Position numbers and translations under genes: made by a program. Below the pieces are notes generated by a model that was not told the DNA's origin, made no database searches, and saw only the letters and a list, made by a program, of their open reading frames with translations. This document shows, piece by piece, positions 1 to 8,115 of a DNA stretch of 64,000 nucleotides (its first letter is position 1; each line of letters starts with the position of its first letter). This DNA is from Streptomyces sp. cf386 (GTDB taxonomy: Bacteria; Actinomycetota; Actinomycetes; Streptomycetales; Streptomycetaceae), in contig NZ_FNHV01000013.1 in the NCBI RefSeq assembly GCF_900103585.1, forward strand, positions 1 to 64,000, read 5' to 3'.

Positions 1-372
1 CGGGGTGAGGAAGCCACCGACCGCGATGAGCGAGCCGAACAGGTACAGCCAGTAGGCGAACATGTTCAGCCGCGGGAACGCCACGTCCGGCGCGCCGATC
101 TGCAGCGGCATGATCCAGTTCGCGAAGCCGGCGAACAGCGGCGTCGCGAACATCAGCAGCATGATCGTGCCGTGCATCGTGAACGCCTGGTTGAACTGCT
201 CGTTCGACATGATCTGCAGACCGGGCCGGGCGAGCTCGGCGCGCATGAACAGCGCCATCACACCGCCGATGCAGAAGAACGCGAACGACGTGACCAGATA
301 GAGCGTGCCGATCGTCTTGTGATCCGTGGTGGTCAGCCACTGGACCGCCTTGATGTCATTGATCCTCTTCAC
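1..372 (-). CDS. ctaD: Cytochrome c oxidase subunit I, N-terminal part
   Basis: The last 124 codons before the left edge encode the start of the haem-copper oxidase catalytic subunit, which reduces oxygen in the cytoplasmic membrane. Visible family landmarks are WLTTTDHKTIGTLYL near residue 12, the first membrane helix (FAFFCIGGVMALFM), the haem-a-ligand segment FTMHGTIMLLMF and the following IMPLQIGAPDVAFPRLNMF. The start is taken as GTG at 372, with AGGCGGGG just upstream and no other start codon close by. Known Streptomyces CtaD proteins usually carry a longer charged N-terminus before WLTTTDHK. This copy has only about ten residues there, so it may be a paralogue of the main oxidase gene. 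The rest of the gene lies outside the window. Confidence 0.93.
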   Translation of the reverse strand, partial: MKRINDIKAVQWLTTTDHKTIGTLYLVTSFAFFCIGGVMALFMRAELARPGLQIMSNEQFNQAFTMHGTIMLLMFATPLFAGFANWIMPLQIGAPDVAFPRLNMFAYWLYLFGSLIAVGGFLTP

Positions 373-477
373 GCCCCGCCTGTGTCCGCGCGGCCTCCGG
401 ACGTCACACTCTGAGGAGGCGACAAGAATCACGGAAACGGGTGTGACGATCCGGCGAGTGCCGGACACGAACGGAAC

Positions 478-1011
478 ATGAGCAACGACGAGATCTTCGC
501 CGCTGCCTATCGCGAGCACTACTGGGCGGTCAGCCGCTACGTCGCGCGGCGACTGGACGGGCGTACGAGTGAGGTCGAGGAAGTGGTGGCGGAGGTGTTC
601 ACCGTCGCCTGGCGGCGTCGGGACGACCTCCCGGCCACCCCGCTGCCCTGGCTGTACGGCGTGGCACGCAACTGCCTGGCGAACGCGGTGCGCGGCTTCG
701 GACGCCGTCGGAGGCTGGTCGACCGCATGGGCAACGACGACGCCGCGCACGGCCGGCACATCGTGGAAAGCCCGGACGCGGAGGCGCCCGGATCCTGGGT
801 GCACGAGGCACTGTCCCGGCTCTCCCCGGCCGACCAGGAGGTGCTGCGGCTGACGGCCTGGGAGGAACTCGGCGTCGAGGAACTGGCCATCGCACTCGGC
901 TGCGGCACACGGGCCGCGTCGATGCGGCTGCACCGCGCCCGGCGCCGACTGAGAGCCGAGATCGACCGAGTGTGTCCCGCGACCGCACCCAAGGAACGAA
1001 ACCATGGCTGA
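478..1011 (+). CDS. ECF-type RNA polymerase sigma factor
   Basis: The 177-residue protein has the two-domain layout of group 4 sigma factors. Region 2 lies at about residues 8-80 (YREHYWAVSRYVARRL, then LPWLYGVARN) and region 4 at about 110-160 (LSPADQEVLRLTAWEELGVE followed by the helix-turn-helix around LAIALGCGTRAASMRLHRAR). It should direct RNA polymerase to a small regulon. The stop codon overlaps the start of the next gene by 8 bases, so the two are probably translationally coupled. No good Shine-Dalgarno is visible (only GGAAC before the ATG). The signal it answers to cannot be read from the sequence. Confidence 0.93.
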   Translation: MSNDEIFAAAYREHYWAVSRYVARRLDGRTSEVEEVVAEVFTVAWRRRDDLPATPLPWLYGVARNCLANAVRGFGRRRRLVDRMGNDDAAHGRHIVESPDAEAPGSWVHEALSRLSPADQEVLRLTAWEELGVEELAIALGCGTRAASMRLHRARRRLRAEIDRVCPATAPKERNHG

Positions 1012-1960
1012 CGAACTCGAACTGCTGCGCCGGGCCAACCCGGTACCGGTCGACGGCCCCCACTTCGGCGAGGGCCCGCTGGACCACAACGCCGAGCGCC
1101 ACCTCGACCGGCTGATGCGGCAGCGGACGCCGCGCCGCCCGCGGCCGGCCTGGGGCCTGGCCGCCACGGCCGTCGTCGCCGCGCTCGTGTCGGCTCTGCT
1201 GTTCACCGGCCAGACGACCGCCCCGGCGGTGGCCGCGCCCCGCCCGCTGCTCGTGCAGGCCGACTCCACCCCCGTATCCCTGAAAACCCTGGCCGAACGG
1301 GCGCAGGCGGCCGCGGCCGACGGTTCGCCGAAGCTGCGCAAGGGCACGCACGTGCAGTCGTGGAGCATCGGCATGAGCGACAACAAGCCGCCGATCACGG
1401 TTCCCGAGGAGCGCATCGTGCGCTGGAACGCCGACGACAGTCACACGGAGATCGTCGTGGCGACCGACCCGCTCCACCCGGGCCGGCCGGTCCTCGGCGA
1501 GGAAGGGAAACTCGTGGAGGACGGCCATGTCCTCAGCGAGCAGACCTACCCGCCCAGTTGGAGTGACGCCCCGCCGCAGTCGCCGCCTCCGACCGACGTC
1601 GCGCGCCTGCGCGCCTACCTTCAGGAGGCCGCGTACAGCAAGACTCCGCTGAACACCCGCGAGCTCCTCGACGCCGTCGAGTCCCTGCTCGGCACCTGGA
1701 CCCTCGGCGCCCGCGAGTCGGCGACGGTGGCGCGGCTCCTTGCGGAGACGGAGGGGCTTCGGCCGCTCGGGCAGGTCACGGACCGGCTCGGACGGCGTGG
1801 ACTGGCGTACATGTACGACCGGCCCGGTGCCCGCAAGATGCTGATCATGGACCCGGCCACCGGCGCCGTACTCGGGCTGGAGACCACCTTCTCGAAGGCG
1901 GACCCGCAGTACGGCGTCAAGGCCGGCGACGTGATGTCGTACAGCGCCTGGATGCGCTGA
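1004..1960 (+). CDS. CU044_5270-like membrane protein, putative sigma regulator
   Basis: The 318-residue protein has a charged cytoplasmic N-terminus of about 50 residues, one membrane helix (GLAATAVVAALVSALLFTG, about residues 51-69) and a long extracytoplasmic domain. This layout, and its position overlapping an ECF sigma gene by 8 bases, match the CU044_5270 family that commonly accompanies such sigma factors in actinomycetes. An anti-sigma or sensing role is inferred from the gene pairing and topology. There is no obvious zinc anti-sigma motif (HxxxCxxC) in the N-terminus. The ATG start is in the overlap with the sigma gene and is preceded by AAGGAACG. Confidence 0.8.
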   Translation: MADELELLRRANPVPVDGPHFGEGPLDHNAERHLDRLMRQRTPRRPRPAWGLAATAVVAALVSALLFTGQTTAPAVAAPRPLLVQADSTPVSLKTLAERAQAAAADGSPKLRKGTHVQSWSIGMSDNKPPITVPEERIVRWNADDSHTEIVVATDPLHPGRPVLGEEGKLVEDGHVLSEQTYPPSWSDAPPQSPPPTDVARLRAYLQEAAYSKTPLNTRELLDAVESLLGTWTLGARESATVARLLAETEGLRPLGQVTDRLGRRGLAYMYDRPGARKMLIMDPATGAVLGLETTFSKADPQYGVKAGDVMSYSAWMR

Positions 1961-2690
1961 TCACGCCCCGAGCTGCCGGGCGGCGGTGCCCACGGTCTGC
2001 TCCAGCAGCGTGGCGATCGTCATCGGACCGACGCCGCCCGGCACCGGCGTGATGAGCGAGGCCCGCTCGACGGCCGAGCCGAAGTCGACGTCGCCGACGT
2101 TTCCGGGGTGGTACCCGGCGTCGATCACCACGGCGCCGGGCTTGAGGTCCTGCCCCTTGATCAGCCGAGGCCGCCCCACGGCCGCGACGACGATGCCCGC
2201 CTCCCGCACGGCCGCCGGCAGATCCGCTGTACGGGAGTGGCAGTACGTCACCGTCGCGTCCCGTGCGAGCAGCAGCATGCCGGCCGGCTTGCCGAGGATC
2301 GCGCTGCGGCCGGCGACCACGGCACGCCGGCCCGCCGGGTCGACGTCGTACTCGTCGAGCAGCCGCACGATCCCGCCGGGCGTGCAGGACACGAATCCCG
2401 GGAGCCCGAAGCTCATCGTGGCGTGGGATCGGCCGACAAGTCACCCAGGGTGCCGACCAGTTGCCCGGAGGTGGTGTCGGCGGGCAGCGGCACATGGCGG
2501 GACGTGATCCCGGCCTTGCGGCACCGGTTCTGCTTCATCCGGACGTACGTGACGGACGCGGGATCCTCGCCGACCAGTACGGTCGCGAGACAGGGTGCGG
2601 TCCGGTGCGTTCGGTGAGGTCGGCCGCGCGTTCGGCGGTCTCCTCGACGATGCGCCACCTCAGCGCCAGCCATCGCCCATGGCCACCCTG
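1961..2690 (-). pseudogene. folD: Decayed folD (methylene-THF dehydrogenase/cyclohydrolase)
   Basis: Three pieces of a FolD protein lie in order on the minus strand but in different frames. A short N-terminal piece (RIVEETAERAADLTERTG) at about 2670-2605 shifts frame at about 2603. The next piece (LATVLVGEDPASVTYVRMKQ onward) runs to 2417, where the frame hits a stop. The C-terminal NAD(P)-binding domain (MSFGLPGFVSCTPGGIVRLL to the end, with GRSAILGKPAG) reads from 2416 to 1961. Compared with intact FolD, roughly 40 residues with the folate-site motifs are missing at the 2416 junction. One base appears lost at the first shift. The gene cannot make a working enzyme and is probably a redundant copy. 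The exact 5' end is uncertain. Confidence 0.88.
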
Positions 2691-2771
2691 ACCGAGGTTG
2701 TTCGAGTCGACGGAGACGGTTCGGGGCTCGGCCCCGGAGAAATCCGGGCGACGGTCCCGGGTGCCCCCTGT

Positions 2772-2784
2772 TACCGTCGCTTGC
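2772..2784 (+). promoter_or_regulatory. Candidate -10 element for a leaderless transcript
   Basis: TACCGT at 2772-2777 fits the Streptomyces -10 pattern TANNNT, with the A of the mini-ORF start codon 8 bases after its last T. No Shine-Dalgarno precedes that ATG, which would suit a transcript that begins at the start codon. No convincing -35 hexamer was found, so this is only a candidate. Confidence 0.35.
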
Positions 2785-2853
2785 ATGAAGGTCATCAGGC
2801 ATACCCACGCCGCAGCCGCGCGAGCGACCAGCTCCCCGGCTGCCGACGCCTGA
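2785..2853 (+). CDS. Alanine-rich 22-residue putative leader peptide
   Basis: ATG at 2785 opens a 22-codon frame ending in TGA at 2851-2853. It carries eight alanines, including four in a row at residues 9-12 and an Ala-Ala-Asp-Ala end. It lies 109 bases upstream of a gene related to alanyl-tRNA synthetase and is followed after 12 bases by a stable hairpin. This is the layout of a peptide-controlled attenuator, in which a shortage of charged alanyl-tRNA would stall the ribosome and change RNA folding. Its existence as a translated peptide is inferred. GC-rich DNA yields alanine codons easily, so chance remains possible. Confidence 0.45.
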   Translation: MKVIRHTHAAAARATSSPAADA

Positions 2854-2865
2854 TCCCACTCCTCC

Positions 2866-2888
2866 CGGCGGCCGGAAACGGACCGTCG
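2866..2888 (+). terminator. Hairpin with GAAA loop, candidate attenuator
   Basis: A nine-pair stem (arms 2866-2874 and 2879-2888, one G-T pair, one bulged A at 2882) closes on a GAAA tetraloop. A pyrimidine-rich tract with few T residues follows. GCCGC in the alanine-codon run (2815-2819) can pair with GCGGC in the left arm (2868-2872), giving a possible alternative fold. It sits between the mini-ORF and the alanyl-tRNA-synthetase-like gene. Confidence 0.45.
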
Positions 2889-2962
2889 GTGTGTGCCTTC
2901 CCTTCGTGGCTGAAGCTGTCCCGCGGTTCTTTCCGGTCCCCACGACCCGAAGGAACCCCGCG

Positions 2963-4138
2963 ATGAACACCGAGCAGATCGTCCGCACCTTCACCGACTT
3001 CTTCCGTGAACGCGGACACGAGCAGGTCACCGGCAGCACCCTCCTGCCGCCGCCCTCCGACCCGGTGCTGTTCACCACCTCGGGCATGCACCCGCTCACC
3101 CCCTACCTGGAAGGCCGCCGCCCGCATCCACAGGGGCGGCGCCTGGTCAACGTCCAGCGCTGTCTGCGCACCAGTGACCTCGACGAGGTCGGCGATCCGA
3201 CCCATCTGACGATGTTCGAGATGCTCGGCTCCTGGTCCTTGGGCGACTACGGCCATTCACAGAGCCTGCGTTGGGGCTACGAGCTGCTGCGCGACGGCTT
3301 CGGTGTCCCGCCGGAGCGGATGCACGTCACCGTCTTCGGGGGCGACGACGAGGTCGGCCCCGACACCGAATCGCTCGACACCTGGCGGGAGTTGGGGCTG
3401 CCCGTCGAGCCGACCCGGGACGAGAACTGGTGGTCCCACGGACCCGTCGGCCTCTGCGGCCCCGATTCGGAGATCTTCCTGTGGACCGGCGACCCGGGCA
3501 CCCCACCGCAGGGCACCCCCACCACCGACCCCAGGTGGGTCGAGGTCTGGAACCACGTGAGCATGCGCTACCGGCGGCTCGACGACGGCGGCCTCCAGCC
3601 CCTCCAACAGCCCAGTGTCGACACGGGTATGGGACTGGAGCGACTCGTGACGGTTCTGCAGGGCCACGACTCCGTGTACGACAGCGACCTGTTCGAGCCC
3701 TGGACGAGGCTGCTTCCGCCGCTGTGGAATCTGGACGGACCGTCGACCCGCCTCGTCTGTGACCACCTGCGGTCCGGCATCGTCGTCATCGGCGACGGCG
3801 TACGGCCCTCCAACACCGGACGCGGCTACGTCCTGCGTCGGCTGATCCGCCGTGCCCTCACCACTCTGTGGCGCGACGACCCCTCGCGCACCCTCTCCGA
3901 CCTGCCCGAGGAGGTCCTGAGCCACACGCTGGACCACTTCCGCCAGTCCTGCGGAACAGGTCCGGTGCGCGAGGTACTGCTGGACGAGGAACGGCGGTTC
4001 GGCAGGCTCCTGGAGCGAGGGCGTCGGGTGCTCGGCAGGCCGGAGTTCGAGGGCCCGTTGAGCGACGACGACTACCGCTACCTCCATGACACCCACGGAC
4101 TGCCGCGCGACCTCGTCACGACGCTGAGGACTCCCTGA
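2963..4138 (+). CDS. Alanyl-tRNA synthetase-like protein, catalytic core only
   Basis: The 391-residue protein aligns by eye with the class II aminoacylation core of AlaRS. It has motif 1 around LLPPPSDPVLFTTSGMHPLT, motif 2 around RCLRTSDLDEVGDPTHLTMF and FEMLGSWSLGDY, and motif 3 at VDTGMGLERL. It continues through the mid domain and ends at LHDTHGLPRDL, where normal AlaRS (about 890 residues) goes on to the editing and C-Ala domains. Those are absent. It could charge tRNA or a carrier with alanine or another small amino acid without proofreading, or activate it for a secondary product. The start at 2963 has AAGGAA 8 bases upstream. It is clearly not the housekeeping alaS. Confidence 0.85.
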   Translation: MNTEQIVRTFTDFFRERGHEQVTGSTLLPPPSDPVLFTTSGMHPLTPYLEGRRPHPQGRRLVNVQRCLRTSDLDEVGDPTHLTMFEMLGSWSLGDYGHSQSLRWGYELLRDGFGVPPERMHVTVFGGDDEVGPDTESLDTWRELGLPVEPTRDENWWSHGPVGLCGPDSEIFLWTGDPGTPPQGTPTTDPRWVEVWNHVSMRYRRLDDGGLQPLQQPSVDTGMGLERLVTVLQGHDSVYDSDLFEPWTRLLPPLWNLDGPSTRLVCDHLRSGIVVIGDGVRPSNTGRGYVLRRLIRRALTTLWRDDPSRTLSDLPEEVLSHTLDHFRQSCGTGPVREVLLDEERRFGRLLERGRRVLGRPEFEGPLSDDDYRYLHDTHGLPRDLVTTLRTP

Positions 4139-4216
4139 CCATGGAGAAGGTCCAGGTCGGCCGACAGCTGATCTGGACCTTCGACCGGCTCCCTTCCCGC
4201 TCGTGCCGTACCTCGA

Positions 4217-4582
4217 CTACTCGTCCCACGCCTCGATCAAGATCTGGCGGGAAATCTTGCCGTCGCGCAGCGTGATCATCGACTCGGACAGGACACGCAC
4301 CCCGTCCGCGTACTCGCAGGACTCGCTGTAGGCGGCGCGGTCCCCCTGGATGACGCATCCCTCCAGCTTGTGCGTCATGTCGCGGCTGTAGACGTCGCCG
4401 AGCATCGCGGCGATCTCGTTACGGCCGTGCAGCACCTTGGGGTGGCTGGGCTGGGCGTTGCGGTTCACGACGCGCAGCTCCGCGTCGTCCGCGTACAGGG
4501 AAAGAAGAGTGTCCGGGGTCTGTCCTTCTATGCCCCGGCGCAGTGTTTCGGTATCGAACGTGGGGAATGCTGCGGTGCCCAT
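4217..4582 (-). CDS. SnoaL/NTF2-like domain protein
   Basis: A 121-residue cone-fold protein of the SnoaL-like/NTF2 superfamily. An N-terminal helix (TLRRGIEGQTPDTLLSLYAD) is followed by ADDAELRVVN, the loop HGRNEIAAMLGDV and beta strands ending in LRDGKISRQILIEAWDE. Such proteins are small-molecule enzymes, isomerases or binding proteins, so no specific reaction can be named. The start at 4582 follows a strong GAGGAGG site. It stands alone, convergent with the alanyl-tRNA-synthetase-like gene. Confidence 0.8.
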   Translation of the reverse strand: MGTAAFPTFDTETLRRGIEGQTPDTLLSLYADDAELRVVNRNAQPSHPKVLHGRNEIAAMLGDVYSRDMTHKLEGCVIQGDRAAYSESCEYADGVRVLSESMITLRDGKISRQILIEAWDE

Positions 4583-4754
4583 GGTGACCTCCTCCGAGGC
4601 CCGCGGCATGACGAGGGACGGCTGCGAGGGCCTCTCCTCCGAGACTCCTCCGCCCCGCCGGACTCGGCAAGCGCGCCCGGAGCGCGCTGGGCCTGACGGG
4701 TGAGCCCCGGGGGGCGGCCGTGTCCGGCGGCGGGCCGCCCGCGTTGCTGAAAGC

Positions 4755-5015
4755 ATGATCTCAACACGACGTATCGCAGCCGCCGTTGGTCTGGCCGTCG
4801 GCATCACCGGGCTCGCCGCTCCGCTCGCGAACGCGCACCCCGTGGACACCCGCAACGCCGGCACCCCGCTGAACCCGATCACCACGCTCGACTCGCTCGC
4901 CACGACCGGCATCCCCGCCCAGCACCAGAACCGCGTCCCGCGGGTCTCCCAGCAGCTGGGCCACCTCGACCGCATCAACGCCCTGAACCCCGCGCAACTG
5001 GGCCACCTCCGCTAG
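4755..5015 (+). CDS. Small secreted protein of unknown function
   Basis: The 86-residue product starts with a typical Sec signal peptide: ISTRR, then a hydrophobic stretch of about 15 residues and a cleavage site near LANAHP. The mature part is about 58 residues, polar, and rich in Leu, Asn, Gln and Pro, with LGHLDRINALNPAQLGHLR at the end containing a repeated LGHL. It has no cysteines, so it is not a chaplin-like disulfide protein. A bidirectional terminator follows at once. The function is unknown. Its counterparts may be surface or spore-wall small proteins. Confidence 0.7.
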   Translation: MISTRRIAAAVGLAVGITGLAAPLANAHPVDTRNAGTPLNPITTLDSLATTGIPAQHQNRVPRVSQQLGHLDRINALNPAQLGHLR

Positions 5016-5033
5016 GTCGCCGACACACTGAAA

Positions 5034-5063
5034 GGGCCGCCCGGATCGTGCCGGGCGGCCCTT
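5034..5063. terminator. Bidirectional terminator
   Basis: A perfect 11-base-pair GC stem (GGGCCGCCCGG at 5034-5044 with its complement at 5051-5061) surrounds a 6-base loop. It is flanked by AAA on the left and TT on the right. It lies between the convergent secreted-protein gene and the siderophore operon and can serve both. Confidence 0.85.
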
Positions 5064-5089
5064 CGTGTGTGCCGAGAGTGAGGTGACCG

Positions 5090-6301
5090 CTACTCGGCGG
5101 TGTCGGCCGGTGCCGACAGGAAGTGGAAGCCCGGCCTGGGATGCATCAGGAAGTCGTGGTGGGAGATGTTCCACGCATAGGCACCCGCCATTGAGAACAG
5201 CACCCGGTCGCCGGCCCGGAGCCCGGCCGCGGGCACCCTGCGGGCCAGCACGTCCTTCGGTGTGCACAGCTGACCGGCCAGCGTGATCCGGTCGCCGTCC
5301 GCCGCGGGCCGTGGCCAGGGGTGGGGCCAGGCGTCGACCGGCAGCACGGAACAGGGCTGGTCGTGGCCCTTCGTCGCCGGGGTTCGCAGATGGTGTGTGC
5401 CGCCCCGCACGACGGCGAACTCCTCGCCGTGGCTGTGCTTCACGTCCAGTACCTCGGTGGCGTACCAGCCGCAGTACGCCGTGAGCGCCCGGCCCGGCTC
5501 GATGCGCAGGGTCAGCCCCGGGTGCGCCTCGGTCAGGCGGGCGAGCCCGCGGCCGTACGCGCCCCAGTCGAAGCGGCGCTGCGGTTCGCCGTAGTCGACG
5601 TGCATACCGCCGCCGACGTTCACCTCGGCGAGGGGGACACCCAGGCCATTGGCCCAGGACACGATCGACTCCGCCACCGCGACCTGCTCGGCCGCCTCCA
5701 ACCCGCTGGCCAAGTGGGCGTGGATGCCGCGCAGTTCGAGCTGCGGATACGTCCCGTCCGTGAGGGCGCGCACGAGCTCTACGGCCTGTGCCGGATCCGT
5801 CCCGAACGGCGTCGGACGACCCCCCATCGCCAGCGAGCTGCCCGCCAACGACCCGTCGGCCACCGGCAGGTTGACCCGCGGCAGCACCGCCACCCGCCGA
5901 CCGGGCGCGTGCGCACGCGCCAACTCGGCCAGCATGCGCAGCTCGTACGCGCTCTCCACGTGGAAGCGTTCGACCCCCGTCTCCAGCGCGGCCGTCACCT
6001 CGTCCGGCGTCTTGCCGGGACCGCCGAAGGCGAGCGGGCGGCCCGGCACCGCCTTGGCGACGTGGGCGAGTTCGCCGCCCGAGGAGACCTCGTACCCGTC
6101 GACGTACGGGCCCAGCGCCGCGAGGATCTCCGGCTCCGGGTTGGCCTTCGCGGCGTAGTACAACTCGACCCGCTCGGGCAACGCGTCCCGCACGGCGGCG
6201 GCGTGGCCCTGCAGGGCGGCCAAGTCGTAGAGGTACGCGGGGAGGTCGGTGGCCGGCAGGGACAGAGCCCGGTCGCGGACCACGGGTGTCGGCTCGGTCA
6301 T
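5090..6301 (-). CDS. PLP-dependent decarboxylase of siderophore locus (PvsE/SbnH-like)
   Basis: A 403-residue type III (alanine racemase-fold) PLP decarboxylase related to diaminopimelate decarboxylase. The PLP lysine is Lys52 in YYAAKANPEP. The glycine-rich phosphate loop GGGMHVDYG and the motif RIEPGRALTAYCGWY are clear. The C-terminal domain starts near residue 285. It is the last gene of the minus-strand siderophore operon and its start overlaps the stop of the preceding NIS synthetase by 4 bases. In vibrioferrin and staphyloferrin B pathways the equivalent enzyme decarboxylates an amino-acid unit attached to citrate. By analogy this one would decarboxylate a seryl or diaminopropionyl intermediate, so it is not expected to make lysine. 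Confidence 0.88.
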   Translation of the reverse strand: MTEPTPVVRDRALSLPATDLPAYLYDLAALQGHAAAVRDALPERVELYYAAKANPEPEILAALGPYVDGYEVSSGGELAHVAKAVPGRPLAFGGPGKTPDEVTAALETGVERFHVESAYELRMLAELARAHAPGRRVAVLPRVNLPVADGSLAGSSLAMGGRPTPFGTDPAQAVELVRALTDGTYPQLELRGIHAHLASGLEAAEQVAVAESIVSWANGLGVPLAEVNVGGGMHVDYGEPQRRFDWGAYGRGLARLTEAHPGLTLRIEPGRALTAYCGWYATEVLDVKHSHGEEFAVVRGGTHHLRTPATKGHDQPCSVLPVDAWPHPWPRPAADGDRITLAGQLCTPKDVLARRVPAAGLRAGDRVLFSMAGAYAWNISHHDFLMHPRPGFHFLSAPADTAE

Positions 6302-8115
6302 CGGGTACCCCCGGTCGTGTCACGCGGGGCGGTGGCCCTCGTCGCGTCGCCCAGGACGTCCTCGGCGAGCGGGGACGGCAGCCGGACGTAGCCGGCCTCG
6401 CGGTCGGCCTTGCGCTCCCAGCGGGTGAGCAGGTTGGCCTTGGCGGGCAGCGGCACGCCGGCCAGCAGGGCCGCCATGCGCGGCGGGCAGCCGAACTTCT
6501 CGGCGTACGCGTCGAGCGTGGCCCGCACCCGTGCCCAGAGCGCGGCCTCCGCCCCCGGGTGCAGGTCGGCGAGGGCGGCGAGCAGCTCGGCGACATGGTT
6601 GACCAGCAGGCAGTAGATGACGCGGTCCCAGCCGCGCTGGGCGTCGTACGTCATCGGGGCGGCGACCTCGGGCGGCAGCGCGGCGAGCGTGTCCGCGTGG
6701 TGGTCGGGGACCAGCTTGGTGCCCTCCAGGTCGCGGAAGAGGACCTGGGCGGGCCGGCCGTCGCCGTCGACGCAGATCAGGACGTTCTGGAGATGGGGTT
6801 CGAGCACCAGGCCGTGGTCGAAGTACGCGGCGAGGACGGGTGGCAGGAGGAGGTCGAGATACGCCGACCACCAGTCGAGGGCCGCCCGCTCGTCGGCGCC
6901 GTCGAGGAGTCGTGAGATGTGCGCGGCGCCGGTGGGGTACTCGTCGGCTACTGAGGCAGCCAGCAGGGGAGTGGTGCCCGGCGCGAGTCGCTGCGGCAGG
7001 CCCTCGCGGACGATGACGCCGAAGCCCTCGAACAGTGCGCGGTCCGGCGTCCCGTCCGGGCCGGGGAGCGCGAGGGTGCGGTAGGCGGGCTCGCGGAGGA
7101 CCGCGCTGCCGGGGAAGCGGTCGGCCAGGTCGGCGAGGGCCGGGGCCAGGACGCGGGTGAGGGCGACGGCTCCCGAGAGCTCGTAACTGCTGTTCTTGCG
7201 CAGGCAGTTGGTGATCCGCACATTCAGGCTGAACTTCAGGAAGCTCTCGCCGTCGTACAGGGTGCGTACCGACGCGGTCGCGGCGAAGGGCTGCCCGCCG
7301 GGGCCGAGGTCGACCACGTCGCCGCGGTCGAGGGCGGCGCGGAGCAATGGGTGCCCGCTCAGCGTCTCGTACTGCCAGGGGTGGGCGGGCAGCAGGCGGT
7401 AGCCCTCCGGGACGTCCGTGCGCTGCCGGTCCAGCGGGGCGACGGCCGAGGCGTCGGCGTACTCCTCGGCGATCAGGTCGGCGCGCACGGCGAGGTGCCG
7501 CAGCGGGAAGGAGGCCCCGACCTCCGGGGCGTAGGCGGACCAGGCGCGCGGATCGCCGGTGCGGGCCTTGGGCGTGGGGTGGAAGCGGTGGCCGAAGAGG
7601 AGGGACTGCTCGGAGGCGAGGTAGGCGGAGAGCCGGTTGTCAGAGGAGGAGTACGAGGCGGAGGCCGAGGGACCTCGCGTGGTGGCCAGCGTGGTCGCCA
7701 CGGCCTCGTGGCTGGAAGCGATCTGCTCCAGGAACTCCTCGTTGCGCACGCCCGTACGCAGCGCCAGCTCGTCGTGCGTGTACTCCGCGAGGCGCCGCCA
7801 GTCCACCTCGGTCCAGTCGCCGTCGCGCTGTTCGCTCACCGGGCCGGTGAACCGGTGCGCGCCGAGCAGTGAGGTACGGCGCAGGGCGACCCGCAGCAGC
7901 ACCCCGCGGCGGGGCAGGCGCAGCAGCAGACGGCCGTCGGTGACCACGGTCTGGTGCTCGGGGCCGGACACCTCGCGCAGCAGACAGTTGAGGAGGGTGT
8001 GGGCCACTGCCTCGTCGGCGGTGGGCAGGTGGGTGCGGGCGACAGGGTTACCGCCCTGCTCAAGCGGAGTCGAGAGCTTGGGGGCGCTGCCGAGCGAGTC
8101 GGTCAGGGAGGGCAT
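6298..8115 (-). CDS. IucA/IucC-family NIS siderophore synthetase (PvsD-like)
   Basis: A 605-residue NRPS-independent siderophore synthetase that uses ATP to join a carboxylate such as citrate to an amine or alcohol. Family motifs seen are LLPAHPWQYETL (about residue 245), the ATP-site strands around ESFLKFSLNVRITNCLRKNS, GLVLEPHLQNVLI and the metal/ATP motif FRDLEGTKLV. The C-terminal FhuF-like region starts near residue 500. It lies fourth in the biosynthetic order and abuts the MFS gene (TGATG overlap), as PvsD does in the vibrioferrin operon. The acyl acceptor cannot be read from the sequence. Confidence 0.9.
   Translation of the reverse strand: MPSLTDSLGSAPKLSTPLEQGGNPVARTHLPTADEAVAHTLLNCLLREVSGPEHQTVVTDGRLLLRLPRRGVLLRVALRRTSLLGAHRFTGPVSEQRDGDWTEVDWRRLAEYTHDELALRTGVRNEEFLEQIASSHEAVATTLATTRGPSASASYSSSDNRLSAYLASEQSLLFGHRFHPTPKARTGDPRAWSAYAPEVGASFPLRHLAVRADLIAEEYADASAVAPLDRQRTDVPEGYRLLPAHPWQYETLSGHPLLRAALDRGDVVDLGPGGQPFAATASVRTLYDGESFLKFSLNVRITNCLRKNSSYELSGAVALTRVLAPALADLADRFPGSAVLREPAYRTLALPGPDGTPDRALFEGFGVIVREGLPQRLAPGTTPLLAASVADEYPTGAAHISRLLDGADERAALDWWSAYLDLLLPPVLAAYFDHGLVLEPHLQNVLICVDGDGRPAQVLFRDLEGTKLVPDHHADTLAALPPEVAAPMTYDAQRGWDRVIYCLLVNHVAELLAALADLHPGAEAALWARVRATLDAYAEKFGCPPRMAALLAGVPLPAKANLLTRWERKADREAGYVRLPSPLAEDVLGDATRATAPRDTTGGTR

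Noticed and set aside
1360..1566. 68-codon frame inside the CU044_5270-like gene
   Set aside because: It is a shadow of the correct frame with Arg/His-rich low complexity.
4141..4272. Short plus-strand frame from ATG 4141 just after the AlaRS-like gene
   Set aside because: The first 18 residues look protein-like but the rest is Arg/Ser-rich and overlaps the real SnoaL-like gene on the other strand.
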